A DNA stretch of 61,232 nucleotides from Myxococcales bacterium (lineage in GTDB: Bacteria; Myxococcota_A; Polyangia; Polyangiales; Polyangiaceae): positions 1-61,232 of the forward strand of contig JANYHK010000093.1 in the NCBI GenBank assembly GCA_025359105.1, written 5' to 3'. How positions within the stretch are numbered: the stretch's first letter is position 1; each line of letters opens with the position of its first letter. A model generated the notes under the pieces. That model had not been told where the DNA came from, made no database searches, and saw only the letters and a program-made list of their open reading frames with translations. Positions 7,270 to 15,017 of the stretch are shown piece after piece. Both the position numbers and the translations under genes were made by a program.

Positions 7270-8631
7270 TCACGTCGGGTGGCAGCTGCCGGCGGTGATT
7301 GGCGTGTTCATCTGCCAGCCGCCGGTGGTGATACGTGGATAATACATCATTCCGACGCCGCACATCTCGTCGGCGGTCCCCTCGCCGTACGTCACGGTGC
7401 GATCGGTCGTGTTGCTCCACGCGCAGCGCGTTCGGATGGTGTCGCCGGTTTGGATCGTCGAGCTCACCTTGGTCCACGGCTGCGTGTTGAAGTCCCAGGC
7501 CGCCACCGAGACGACGCTCGACGACGCGCCGACCTGGGGAATCAGCGTCGACGAGATCGTCTTGCCGAGCTTGTGCATGTGAGGCATCGCGGAGAAGACG
7601 GTGATGGGCAGCGGAAGGCCCTGCGGAAAACCGAAGTCGCAGGTGACGTCGGACGTGCCGTGCGCCGGGATGGTGATGTTCGACGTGCCGAAGGCCATGA
7701 GATCGGCGTCGGCGGGGCGCAGCTGGCTGGTGGTGCAGATGTCGACGCCGGTGGCGTCCTGCTCCCCGACGAGGGCGCGGAGGTTGTTGTAGTGGACCTG
7801 CACGACCAGGTGCACGGTGCCCTGCTCGGGCAAGCCCGCCTGCGCGGGGAGTTCGAGAGCTCCACCGCCCGGCGCCCATCCATAGAGGACGCGGCCGAGC
7901 CCCTGGCCGGTGAGGCTGCACGGCGTGGGGGTCGGGCTCGTTGACGTGCCCGATTCGAAGAGGGCGACGTGGTGCACGATCTTGCTGTTGTCGATGCTGG
8001 GCGAGAAGCCGATGAGGTGCTTCTTCTGCCCCATCGGCACGTCGACTCCGTAGCAGACGTAGACGTCCTGCGTGTCCGTCGGCATCGACCACTTCGTAGA
8101 GGGGCGAAGCTTGAGATCGGGTTGACAGCTCATCGGGGGGACCGTGGTGCCACCGCCGCCGTCACTGCCTCCGCCTCCGGCTGCGCCGCACGTCGCGGAC
8201 GACACCGGGGCCCCCGCGCCGAGCCACGCGTCGAGTGGTGCGAGATCGGCGGCCGCGAGGCGCGCGTTCGGCGGAGGCGGCATCGCGGCGCCGTCGTCGT
8301 GGATGCGGCGTTGCGCCAGCTCGTACACCCGCTTCGAGGAGTCGCTCCTCGCAGCCGCGTGGAAATCCTCGACGGATGCGAGCGCCATCGGGGCACCGAA
8401 CTGCGGAGAAGCGCCGTGGCATCCCCCGCAGTGCTGCGCAACGATCGCGGCGACGTCGCACGGCAAGCCGGTCATCTTCGCTGCGCCACCGTCGGATGTG
8501 CCCCCGGCGGCGCCCACCCCCGGACCCGGGGCGCCTGCGCCTGCCTTCGCGCCCGCCGCCGCGCCCTCCTCGCTCGACCCACACGAAAAGAGCAGCGCAC
8601 ACACGACAAAGAGCGCGAGGAACCTGGTCAT
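7270..8631 (-). CDS. cytochrome c / copper type II monooxygenase-like lipoprotein
   Basis: 453 residues. It starts with a lipoprotein signal (MTRFLALFVVCALLFSC). A CxxCH heme site (CGGCH, residues 68-72) and MPPPPNARL mark a small cytochrome-c-type domain. The C-terminal 280 residues look like a PHM/dopamine-beta-hydroxylase-type copper enzyme. His220-His221 and His280 (VQVHYNN) would bind one copper. His351, His353 (MPHMH) and Met428 (GVGMMYY) would bind the other, matching the six ligands of the family. The heme may deliver electrons to the copper site (inference). The substrate is unknown. An upstream in-frame ATG at 8649 gives a poorer signal peptide. Confidence 0.8.
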   Translation of the reverse strand: MTRFLALFVVCALLFSCGSSEEGAAAGAKAGAGAPGPGVGAAGGTSDGGAAKMTGLPCDVAAIVAQHCGGCHGASPQFGAPMALASVEDFHAAARSDSSKRVYELAQRRIHDDGAAMPPPPNARLAAADLAPLDAWLGAGAPVSSATCGAAGGGGSDGGGGTTVPPMSCQPDLKLRPSTKWSMPTDTQDVYVCYGVDVPMGQKKHLIGFSPSIDNSKIVHHVALFESGTSTSPTPTPCSLTGQGLGRVLYGWAPGGGALELPAQAGLPEQGTVHLVVQVHYNNLRALVGEQDATGVDICTTSQLRPADADLMAFGTSNITIPAHGTSDVTCDFGFPQGLPLPITVFSAMPHMHKLGKTISSTLIPQVGASSSVVSVAAWDFNTQPWTKVSSTIQTGDTIRTRCAWSNTTDRTVTYGEGTADEMCGVGMMYYPRITTGGWQMNTPITAGSCHPT

Positions 8632-8749
8632 GGGGCAGGTGCATCGCATTCGCCGTGCCACCGCGGAATCCTCGTCGAATCGACGCGTTAGGTGGCGCCC
8701 ACGACCCGGTGAGACATCCCAGGTCCCACCAGGGACACGCGATGTCTCC

Positions 8750-9550
8750 TCAATCGGCGGTAAGGAACAGGACGGCTGCCGCGCCGAGGGAGATGAGCGC
8801 GACGCCGAGGGAGATGTCGGCGAAGAGGAACGAGCGCCGCGCGTCACTGACGGGGTCCGATGCGCAGAACCCCTTGCAGCCGTCGAGATCGGCGCGTTGG
8901 GAGAGACCGTGCAGGCCGAAATAGGCAGAGCCGCCGAGGCCGACGGCGCCGACACCGGCGAGCGGGTAGACGAGCCACGGCGGCTTGTGGGTGCGCGCTT
9001 CGTCGCGCTTGCGTGCCGCCGCCGGCGGGGGAGGGGGAGCGGCAAGAGGAGAGGCGCGTGCGGGGCCAAAGGCGACGACGATCTTGCGTCCCTTCTCCCC
9101 CTCGCGCATGACGGCGCGTTGCTCGACAGCGGGGGCCCCTTCGCGCACGAAGCGCAGCGTGTGCGGTCCGGGGTTCACGTCGATGGCGCGACCGTCCAGG
9201 CGGGTCGCCACGAGGTCGTCGTCGACGAAGACACGAACGTCGTTGACCTCGACGTCGTCCGTGCCGTGCGCTTCGACGACGACCGTGGGCATCTTTCGCT
9301 CGACGTCGTCGATCCACAGGATGCAGTCCTTCACGAGGACCTTGGAGCAAGGCTCGCGGCCGCAGACGAGGAACTTCGTCCGCGCCTCCCGAAGCGCGCC
9401 GGCCTGCTCCAGTTCCTGACCTTTCGTATACGCCTCGATGCACGCGGCTTGTGAGGGAGACTGCGCGCCCGCGGTCGCGGGGCCCATCGTCGCGAGAGCG
9501 GCGATTCGAGCAGCCGTCCCTATCGTACGCAGCGTGTGCCTCGTTCGCAT
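8750..9550 (-). CDS. PEGA-like envelope protein with two C-terminal membrane helices
   Basis: 266 residues. A signal peptide ends at about TAGAQS. It is followed by a cysteine-containing helical region (ACIEAYTKGQELEQAGALREARTKFLVCGREPC), a PEGA-like beta unit (VRVFVDDDLVATRLDGRAIDVNPGPHTLRFVREG), a Pro-rich linker, and two hydrophobic segments (LVYPLAGVGAVGLGGSAYFGL and FADISLGVALISLGAAAVLFL). This architecture is frequent in myxobacteria next to Ser/Thr kinases; its role is not established. It starts 15 bases after the kinase gene, so the two are probably one transcript. Confidence 0.75.
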   Translation of the reverse strand: MRTRHTLRTIGTAARIAALATMGPATAGAQSPSQAACIEAYTKGQELEQAGALREARTKFLVCGREPCSKVLVKDCILWIDDVERKMPTVVVEAHGTDDVEVNDVRVFVDDDLVATRLDGRAIDVNPGPHTLRFVREGAPAVEQRAVMREGEKGRKIVVAFGPARASPLAAPPPPPAAARKRDEARTHKPPWLVYPLAGVGAVGLGGSAYFGLHGLSQRADLDGCKGFCASDPVSDARRSFLFADISLGVALISLGAAAVLFLTAD

Positions 9551-9565
9551 CGCCTCGAATGGAGC

Positions 9566-10954
9566 TTACAAGCATTCGGGCTTGGGTCTGCGGATTCCCT
9601 TCGCGTCCAGACGGTACGGCGGATCGCAATCCTTCGTCGTTCGCGTCGTCGGGGGCCGCGTGGGGCGCTTCGGGGCTATCGCGGTGACGCCGGCGTCGAC
9701 CTGCGGACCGGGCTGAGCGAGCGCCTCCGCGCTCGGGGATTCGCGCGTGGCCGACGTCGCCGCGATCTCGGCGGAGGGCGGCGCTGGGATGGCGGCTTCC
9801 GCGTTCGGATGGCGCAGTCGCACGAGACCCCACGAAGCGGCCGCGAGCGCTGCGACCGCGAGCGCGGCAGCCAGCGGCCAGGCGACGCGTCGTTTCGCCG
9901 GGGCGCTCGCGAGCAAGGGCGTCAGCGGACCGTTCTCGAGCTTCTCCAGCGCGGCGACGCGTCTCGCTCGCTCCGCGAGGGGTCGGGGCACGAGTCTTTC
10001 GATGCACGCCCGCACTTCGGCGGCCGTCGCGGGGCGCACCGCCGCGACGAGCGCGTCCACCATGTCGCTCGCCGTCGGGTAGCGGGCTTTTGGTTCGCGC
10101 GCGAGGCCCCGCATCACGACGGCGTCGAGCTCGGGCCCGATGCCGGCCGCCACCTCGCTCGGCGGACGTACGCGCTGCTCGAGCACCCGCGTCATGGTGC
10201 CGAGCTGTGTCTCCGCGAGGAAGAGGCGCTCCCCTGCGAGGCACTCCCAGAGGGAGACGGCGGACGCGTAGGTGTCCGTGCGTCGGTCGACCGCCTGCCC
10301 TCGGAGCTGCTCCGGGGACATGTACGACACCTTCCCTTTGATCTGCCCGTCGTTCGTCGTGTGCATGCGGCCGACGGCCTTCGCGACGCCGAAGTCGAGC
10401 ACGCGGGCGATGCCGTCGGAGCCCACGATGATGTTGGTCGGCGAGACGTCGCGGTGCACCACGTGGAGGGGCTGCCCGTCTTCGCCCACCGCTTCGTGCG
10501 CTGCGTGGAGTCCGTTCAGGACGTCGCTGAAAATCGACGCAACGATCGACGGAGAGAGGCGCTCGTTCGCGGCGTCGGCCGCGCGCAAGAGGCCGAGGAG
10601 CGTCTCGCCAGGGACGTACTCCATGACGAGGAGGAGCTCGCTTCCGTGGCGCACGACGTCGAGCGTCGACACGACGTTCGGATGGCGCACCCGCCCGGCG
10701 AGCCACGCCTCGTCCATGAACATCGTGACGAACTCCGAGTCCTTCGCCACGTTCGGATGGAGCCGCTTGACCGCGACCGTCCGCGAGAATCCCTCCGCGC
10801 CGATCTGCCGGCCGAGGTGCACCGTGGCCATGCCGCCTGCGCCGATCTCGTCGTACAGGACATAGCGACCCGCAACGAGTGTCTCCGGCCCGAGCGGTGG
10901 TGCCGGAACGAGGTTGGGAGGAGGAGGCTGGGCGGGCTCCGGAGCGCGGGGCAT
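9566..10954 (-). CDS. Pkn-type serine/threonine protein kinase with membrane anchor
   Basis: 462 residues. A proline-rich N-terminus precedes a complete kinase domain: glycine loop GAGGMATVHLG (about 38-48), lysine in VAVK (63), HRDVSPTN (167-174), DFG (187-189) and SPEQ in place of APE. The HRD-V-S-P-N form is typical of myxobacterial PknB-like kinases. A hydrophobic helix (about 370-390) and a short C-terminal tail follow, so the kinase is cytoplasmic and membrane-anchored. It is divergent from an FHA-containing sigma54 activator only 39 bases away. FHA domains bind phosphothreonine, so that protein is a plausible target. The ATG at 10954 has no strong ribosome binding site. Confidence 0.9.
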   Translation of the reverse strand: MPRAPEPAQPPPPNLVPAPPLGPETLVAGRYVLYDEIGAGGMATVHLGRQIGAEGFSRTVAVKRLHPNVAKDSEFVTMFMDEAWLAGRVRHPNVVSTLDVVRHGSELLLVMEYVPGETLLGLLRAADAANERLSPSIVASIFSDVLNGLHAAHEAVGEDGQPLHVVHRDVSPTNIIVGSDGIARVLDFGVAKAVGRMHTTNDGQIKGKVSYMSPEQLRGQAVDRRTDTYASAVSLWECLAGERLFLAETQLGTMTRVLEQRVRPPSEVAAGIGPELDAVVMRGLAREPKARYPTASDMVDALVAAVRPATAAEVRACIERLVPRPLAERARRVAALEKLENGPLTPLLASAPAKRRVAWPLAAALAVAALAAASWGLVRLRHPNAEAAIPAPPSAEIAATSATRESPSAEALAQPGPQVDAGVTAIAPKRPTRPPTTRTTKDCDPPYRLDAKGIRRPKPECL

Positions 10955-10993
10955 CGACGCCTCAATCGTAGCAAACCCGCCTATAGTCGATGG

Positions 10994-12346
10994 GTGGGCT
11001 CTTTCGACGCGGACGACTTCTCTACGGTGCTTCAGGGCAAGCACGATCCCACGCCGCCCGAGGAAGGGAGCTTCGTCCTCACCGTCACGTCGGGGCCCGA
11101 GCTCGGGCGCACGTTCGAGATCGACGGCTCGCCGGCTTCCCCGGTCTTCCTCGGCCAGGGGCCGTCGTGCGAGCTCAAGGTGACCGATCGCGAGGTGTCG
11201 CGCCGCCACTTGTCGCTCGAGCTCGAAGGGCAGCGGCTCCACGTGCGCGATCTGGAGACGACCAACGGGACGTATGTGAACGGTGTGCAGGTCGTGGACG
11301 CGCTCCTCGCCGGCGGCGAAGAGATCCGCGTCGGCGCGACGACGTTGCGGGTCGCACGCCAGACGGTGAGCCACCCGCGCGAGCTCACGACGGAGTCGAC
11401 CTTCGGGCGCGTCTTTGGCGCCAGCCGCGAGATGCGTCGCCTCTACGATCTCCTCGGCAAGCTCGCGGCGGCGCAGGTGTCGGTTGCCATCGAAGGGGAA
11501 ACGGGGACGGGGAAGGAGGTCCTCGCCGAGTCGCTTCACGAGATGGGTCCGCGCGCGTCCGGACCGTTCGTGGTCTTCGATTGCACCGCGGTCGCGCCCA
11601 ACCTGGTCGAATCCGAGCTCTTCGGCCACGAGCGCGGCGCATTCACCGGCGCGCTCGCGACCCGCAAGGGGGTCTTCGAGCAGGCGCACGGCGGCACGCT
11701 TCTCATCGACGAGATAGGGGACATGCCGCTCGACTTGCAGCCGAAGCTCCTGCGCGTGCTCGAACGGTCCGAGGTGCGACGCGTCGGCGGCGACAGGGTC
11801 ATCAAGGTGGACGTTCGCGTCCTCTCGGCGACGCGTCGCAACCTCGATCGCGAAGTCCAGGCCGGTCGTTTTCGTGACGATCTCTACCACCGGCTAGCCG
11901 TCGCCCGCGTGGAGCTTCCGCCGCTGCGAAAGAGGCGCGGCGACGTCCCGGCGCTTGCGCAAAAATTCTGGAGCGAGCTGGGAGGCGCCGGGCGCCCCAT
12001 GCCGCCGGAGCTCCTCGCGCGATGGGAGACGCACGCGTGGCCCGGCAACGTCCGCGAGCTGCGCAACGCCGTCGCGACCGCGGTGGCGTTAGGCGTGATC
12101 CCGGAGATGACCGGCGACGCGGAGCTCGAGCTGGCCGACCAGGGCTCGTTCGCCAAGCTCCTCGAGGCGACCCTCGACGCGAAGCTGCCGCTGGTGCAGG
12201 CGCGGCAGCGCGTCGTCGCGATGTTCGAGCGCCGCTACGTCGAGCGCCTCCTCGCCGACCACGGCGGAAACGTGGTGCGCGCCGCGGCCGCGTCGGGAAT
12301 CGCGCGGCGCCATTTCCACCGCCTGAAGGCGCGCTTCCGAACCTAG
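10994..12346 (+). CDS. FHA domain sigma54-dependent transcriptional activator
   Basis: 450 residues from a GTG start (10994). An FHA domain comes first (residues 28-120), with GQGPSCELKVTDREVSRRH and TTNGTYVNG, the phosphothreonine-binding core. The AAA+ domain follows: Walker A GETGTGKE (168-175), ELFGHERGAFTGA with the sigma54-contacting loop (GAFTGA 215-220), and Walker B GGTLLIDEIGDM (from about 233). The C-terminus has a Fis-like helix-turn-helix (NVVRAAAASGIARRHFHRLKARFR). It lacks a response-regulator receiver, so phosphorylated partners are the likely input. The divergent Ser/Thr kinase 39 bases away is the obvious candidate partner (inference). Confidence 0.93.
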   Translation: MGSFDADDFSTVLQGKHDPTPPEEGSFVLTVTSGPELGRTFEIDGSPASPVFLGQGPSCELKVTDREVSRRHLSLELEGQRLHVRDLETTNGTYVNGVQVVDALLAGGEEIRVGATTLRVARQTVSHPRELTTESTFGRVFGASREMRRLYDLLGKLAAAQVSVAIEGETGTGKEVLAESLHEMGPRASGPFVVFDCTAVAPNLVESELFGHERGAFTGALATRKGVFEQAHGGTLLIDEIGDMPLDLQPKLLRVLERSEVRRVGGDRVIKVDVRVLSATRRNLDREVQAGRFRDDLYHRLAVARVELPPLRKRRGDVPALAQKFWSELGGAGRPMPPELLARWETHAWPGNVRELRNAVATAVALGVIPEMTGDAELELADQGSFAKLLEATLDAKLPLVQARQRVVAMFERRYVERLLADHGGNVVRAAAASGIARRHFHRLKARFRT

Positions 12347-12352
12347 TGCAGT

Positions 12353-12877
12353 TCAGACGCCGTTGCAGATCCGACCGGTGCCGAACGCGCCCCCGTCGAT
12401 GGCTGCGCACCGCGCGCCGTCGGGGCACGGCGTCGCTTGAACGGGATCGCACAACACGAGATGGGGGCTCTCCAGGCAGTCCTTGAGGGTCTGGCACGCG
12501 CCGCGCGTGGGTTTGCCGGTCCCGTCGAGCGCCACGCAACAGACGCCCGTGGGCCCTGCGCCCACGCAATCGAGCGCGTCGTCGCACGCGAGCTCCACCT
12601 CACAGCCGGTGCACGCCTGTGCGACGGGGTGGCACGCGCCGACGCCTGGCTTGCAAATGTCGATACAGCACATGCTGCTCGCGAGCCGGCAATTGTTCCC
12701 CGCGCAGTAGACCGACGCCTCGGTGGCGGCATCGGGGCCGCCATCGTTCGGCGCGGCGGCATCATTTGGCCCCCCGTCCGCTCGATTCCCCTCGTATCCG
12801 TTCATCGAGAACGCGAGCGAGCAGGAGACCGCCATGAGCGCGGCGGCGGCGATCAGCGCGACGCGAGAGCTTGCCAC
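12353..12877 (-). CDS. small cysteine-rich lipoprotein
   Basis: 174 residues from a GTG start. The signal MASSRVALIAAAALMAVSC ends in a lipobox, followed by SLAFSMNGYEGN, a type of junction common in Polyangiales lipoproteins, and a Gly/Asp-rich linker. The core has about 18 cysteines in patterns such as CRLASSMCCIDICKPG and CTGCEVELACDDALDCVG. It is probably a disulfide-rich extracytoplasmic module of unknown function. It ends six bases from the convergent FHA-sigma54 gene. Confidence 0.7.
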   Translation of the reverse strand: MASSRVALIAAAALMAVSCSLAFSMNGYEGNRADGGPNDAAAPNDGGPDAATEASVYCAGNNCRLASSMCCIDICKPGVGACHPVAQACTGCEVELACDDALDCVGAGPTGVCCVALDGTGKPTRGACQTLKDCLESPHLVLCDPVQATPCPDGARCAAIDGGAFGTGRICNGV

Positions 12878-12905
12878 ACCGGCATCGTAGTCGAAGCCGG
12901 CGTCG

Positions 12906-14408
12906 TCAGGTTGCGTCGAAGGTGATCCCCTGCGCCAAGGGCAACGCGTTCGAGTAGTTGATGGTGGCCGTCTGCCGGCGCATGTAGCTCCGCCACGAGT
13001 CGGATCCGGACTCGCGTCCGCCGCCCGTCTCCTTCTCGCCGCCGAACGCGCCGCCTATTTCCGCCCCGCTGGGCCCGATGTTGACGTTGGCGATGCCGCA
13101 GTCGCTGCCGCCCGCGGCGACGAACCGTTCCGCCTCCTCCAGGTCGCGCGTGAAGATGCACGAGGATAGCCCCTGGCTCACGGCGTTCTGCAGCGCCAAG
13201 GCCTCGTCGAAGTCGCGGTAGCGGAGCGCGTAGAGGATAGGCGCGAACGTCTCGTGCTGGACGATCGCGGTCTGCGCGGGCATCTCCACGATCGCCGGCC
13301 GCGCGAAGTACGCGTTCGGGTGGCTCGAGGCGAGCTCGCGGGTTCCGCCGAAGACCTTGCCCCCCTGCGACTTCGCGTCGTCGAGGGCCTTTTGCATGCC
13401 GCTCCACGCGGCCGCGTCGATCAGCGGCCCCACCAGGGTACCAGGCGCCAGCGGATCGCCGACCGCGATGCGCCCGTAGATCTCGCGCAGGCGCGTCACC
13501 AGAGCGTCGTGCAACGACTCGTGCACGATCAGACGGCGCAGGGTCGTGCAGCGTTGTCCCGCGGTGCCGACGGCGGCGAAGGTGATCGCGCGCTCCGCGA
13601 GCGCGAGATCGGCCGACGGGGCGACGATCATCGCGTTGTTGCCGCCGAGCTCGAGCAGCGAGCGGCCGAGCCGCGCCGCGACGACGGGGGCCAGGGATTT
13701 GCCCATGCGCGTCGAGCCCGTGGCCGAGACGAGGGGCACGCGCGTATCGGCCGCGAGCTGCTCGCCGACCAGGCGCCCCCCGAAGACCACCTGCGAGAGC
13801 CCGGGCGGCGTGCCTCCGACCTTCGCAGCCGCGCGCTCGAAGAGCTTCTGCGTGGCGAGCGCGGTCAGCGGCGTCTTCTCGGACGGCTTCCAGATGACCG
13901 AGTCGCCGCAAACGAGCGCGAGAGCCGCGTTCCAGGCCCAGACGGCCACCGGAAAATTGAACGCGCTGATGACGGCGACGGGCCCGAGCGGATGCCACGT
14001 CTCCATCATGCGATGCCCGGGCCGCTCCGACGCGATGGTCAGGCCATAGAGCTGACGCGAGAGACCAACGGCGAAGTCGCAGATGTCGATCATCTCCTGA
14101 ACCTCGCCGAGGCCCTCTTGCAGGATCTTGCCGGCCTCGAGGGTGACCAGTCGTCCGAGCGCCTCCTTGTTCGCGCGGAGCTCCTCCCCGAAGCGCCGCA
14201 CGAGCTCGCCGCGGTGGGGCGCGGGCACGTCGCGCCACGCCGAGAACGCGCGCACCGCCTCGCCAATCTTGGAGTCGACGTCGCCCGGCGCGTCGCCGCG
14301 AACCCGCCCGAGCTCCCGCCCGTCGATCGGGCTCGTCACGACGATGTCGCCTCGAGAGAGGTCGGCAGGAGAGAGACCAAGGGTCGCGAGCGTCTCGTGG
14401 ATGTTCAT
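12906..14408 (-). CDS. amaB: aldehyde dehydrogenase, ALDH7/antiquitin type
   Basis: 500 residues, full family length. SAFNFPVAVWAWN (148-160), the catalytic Glu253 (LLELGGNN) and Cys287 (AGQRCTT) are all present. The C-terminal block GGEKETGGGRESGSDSWRSYMRRQ...TINYS is diagnostic of ALDH7. Family members such as AmaB and antiquitin oxidise L-2-aminoadipate 6-semialdehyde (piperideine-6-carboxylate) to 2-aminoadipate with NAD+ in lysine breakdown. Betaine-aldehyde oxidation is an alternative activity in the family. No other lysine catabolic gene is nearby, so the substrate is inferred from sequence alone. Cytoplasmic. Confidence 0.88.
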   Translation of the reverse strand: MNIHETLATLGLSPADLSRGDIVVTSPIDGRELGRVRGDAPGDVDSKIGEAVRAFSAWRDVPAPHRGELVRRFGEELRANKEALGRLVTLEAGKILQEGLGEVQEMIDICDFAVGLSRQLYGLTIASERPGHRMMETWHPLGPVAVISAFNFPVAVWAWNAALALVCGDSVIWKPSEKTPLTALATQKLFERAAAKVGGTPPGLSQVVFGGRLVGEQLAADTRVPLVSATGSTRMGKSLAPVVAARLGRSLLELGGNNAMIVAPSADLALAERAITFAAVGTAGQRCTTLRRLIVHESLHDALVTRLREIYGRIAVGDPLAPGTLVGPLIDAAAWSGMQKALDDAKSQGGKVFGGTRELASSHPNAYFARPAIVEMPAQTAIVQHETFAPILYALRYRDFDEALALQNAVSQGLSSCIFTRDLEEAERFVAAGGSDCGIANVNIGPSGAEIGGAFGGEKETGGGRESGSDSWRSYMRRQTATINYSNALPLAQGITFDAT

Positions 14409-14507
14409 GGCGAGCCCACGCTAGCGCGATCGGGCCTCGGCTTGATCGGCTCGTCGTGCGACAATGGCCTGATTGTCGAGCCACACCCGACGATAGAGGA
14501 GCCTTCC

Positions 14508-14999
14508 ATGAGCATGAAATCCAGAGCCATCGCCGCGGCTACCTTCGCAGTGGGCATCGCGCTCCCGAGCGCGGCGTCTTCGCAGCCCGCCCCGGCCACG
14601 CCTGCGCCGGTGACGTTCATGCCCGTCTTCGGGCACTCCATCTCTGCCGCGCAGGCCTCGGTCGGTTTTGCGATTGGCGGCGCCATCTGCCCACAAGGGC
14701 AGGCGTTCTATCTCCGTTCGGTGGCGGTCGTCGTCGATCAGCCGTCCGGTGGCGCGGTCGCCGGCGCCTGGACGCTCACCGCGATCGTCAACCAGCCCAT
14801 CCCGAACGGCGGCGCGTCGGGGTATCTACCGTTCGCCGCCGCGGGCACCGGCGTTCACACGTTCACGCTCCCGTTCCCGATGCAATCGGGCGGCGTGAAG
14901 TTCTCGAAGGGGGCAGGGACGTTCGGCGCGAACCTCACCATCATCGAGCAAGGTCATTGCGCGCCCCCGATGCCGTTCGCGACGACGTCGACGTTCTGA
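14508..14999 (+). CDS. small secreted protein of unknown function
   Basis: 163 residues. The ATG at 14508 is preceded by AGAGGAG with seven bases spacing, and MSMKSRAIAAATFAVGIALPSAASSQ is a clear Sec signal peptide. The mature part appears to be a single beta-rich domain (ASVGFAIGGAICPQGQAFYLRSVAVVVDQ, GVHTFTLPFPMQSGG) with two cysteines that may pair. I do not recognise the family. It converges on the large secreted protein gene, with 18 bases between stops. Confidence 0.65.
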   Translation: MSMKSRAIAAATFAVGIALPSAASSQPAPATPAPVTFMPVFGHSISAAQASVGFAIGGAICPQGQAFYLRSVAVVVDQPSGGAVAGAWTLTAIVNQPIPNGGASGYLPFAAAGTGVHTFTLPFPMQSGGVKFSKGAGTFGANLTIIEQGHCAPPMPFATTSTF

Positions 15000-15017
15000 G
15001 CTTCTGCGAGGTGAACC

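Noticed and set aside
8632-9069. N-terminal extension of the copper monooxygenase frame
   Set aside because: It overlaps the upstream PEGA-like protein gene out of frame and precedes a complete lipoprotein signal at 8631.
9536-10993. N-terminal extension of the FHA-sigma54 frame
   Set aside because: It runs antisense through the Ser/Thr kinase gene; the FHA protein starts naturally at GTG 10994.
12634-12660. Possible sigma54 -24/-12 promoter (TGGCAC and TTGC)
   Set aside because: The spacing between the two elements is wrong and the site lies inside a lipoprotein gene. I found no well-spaced sigma54 promoter elsewhere.
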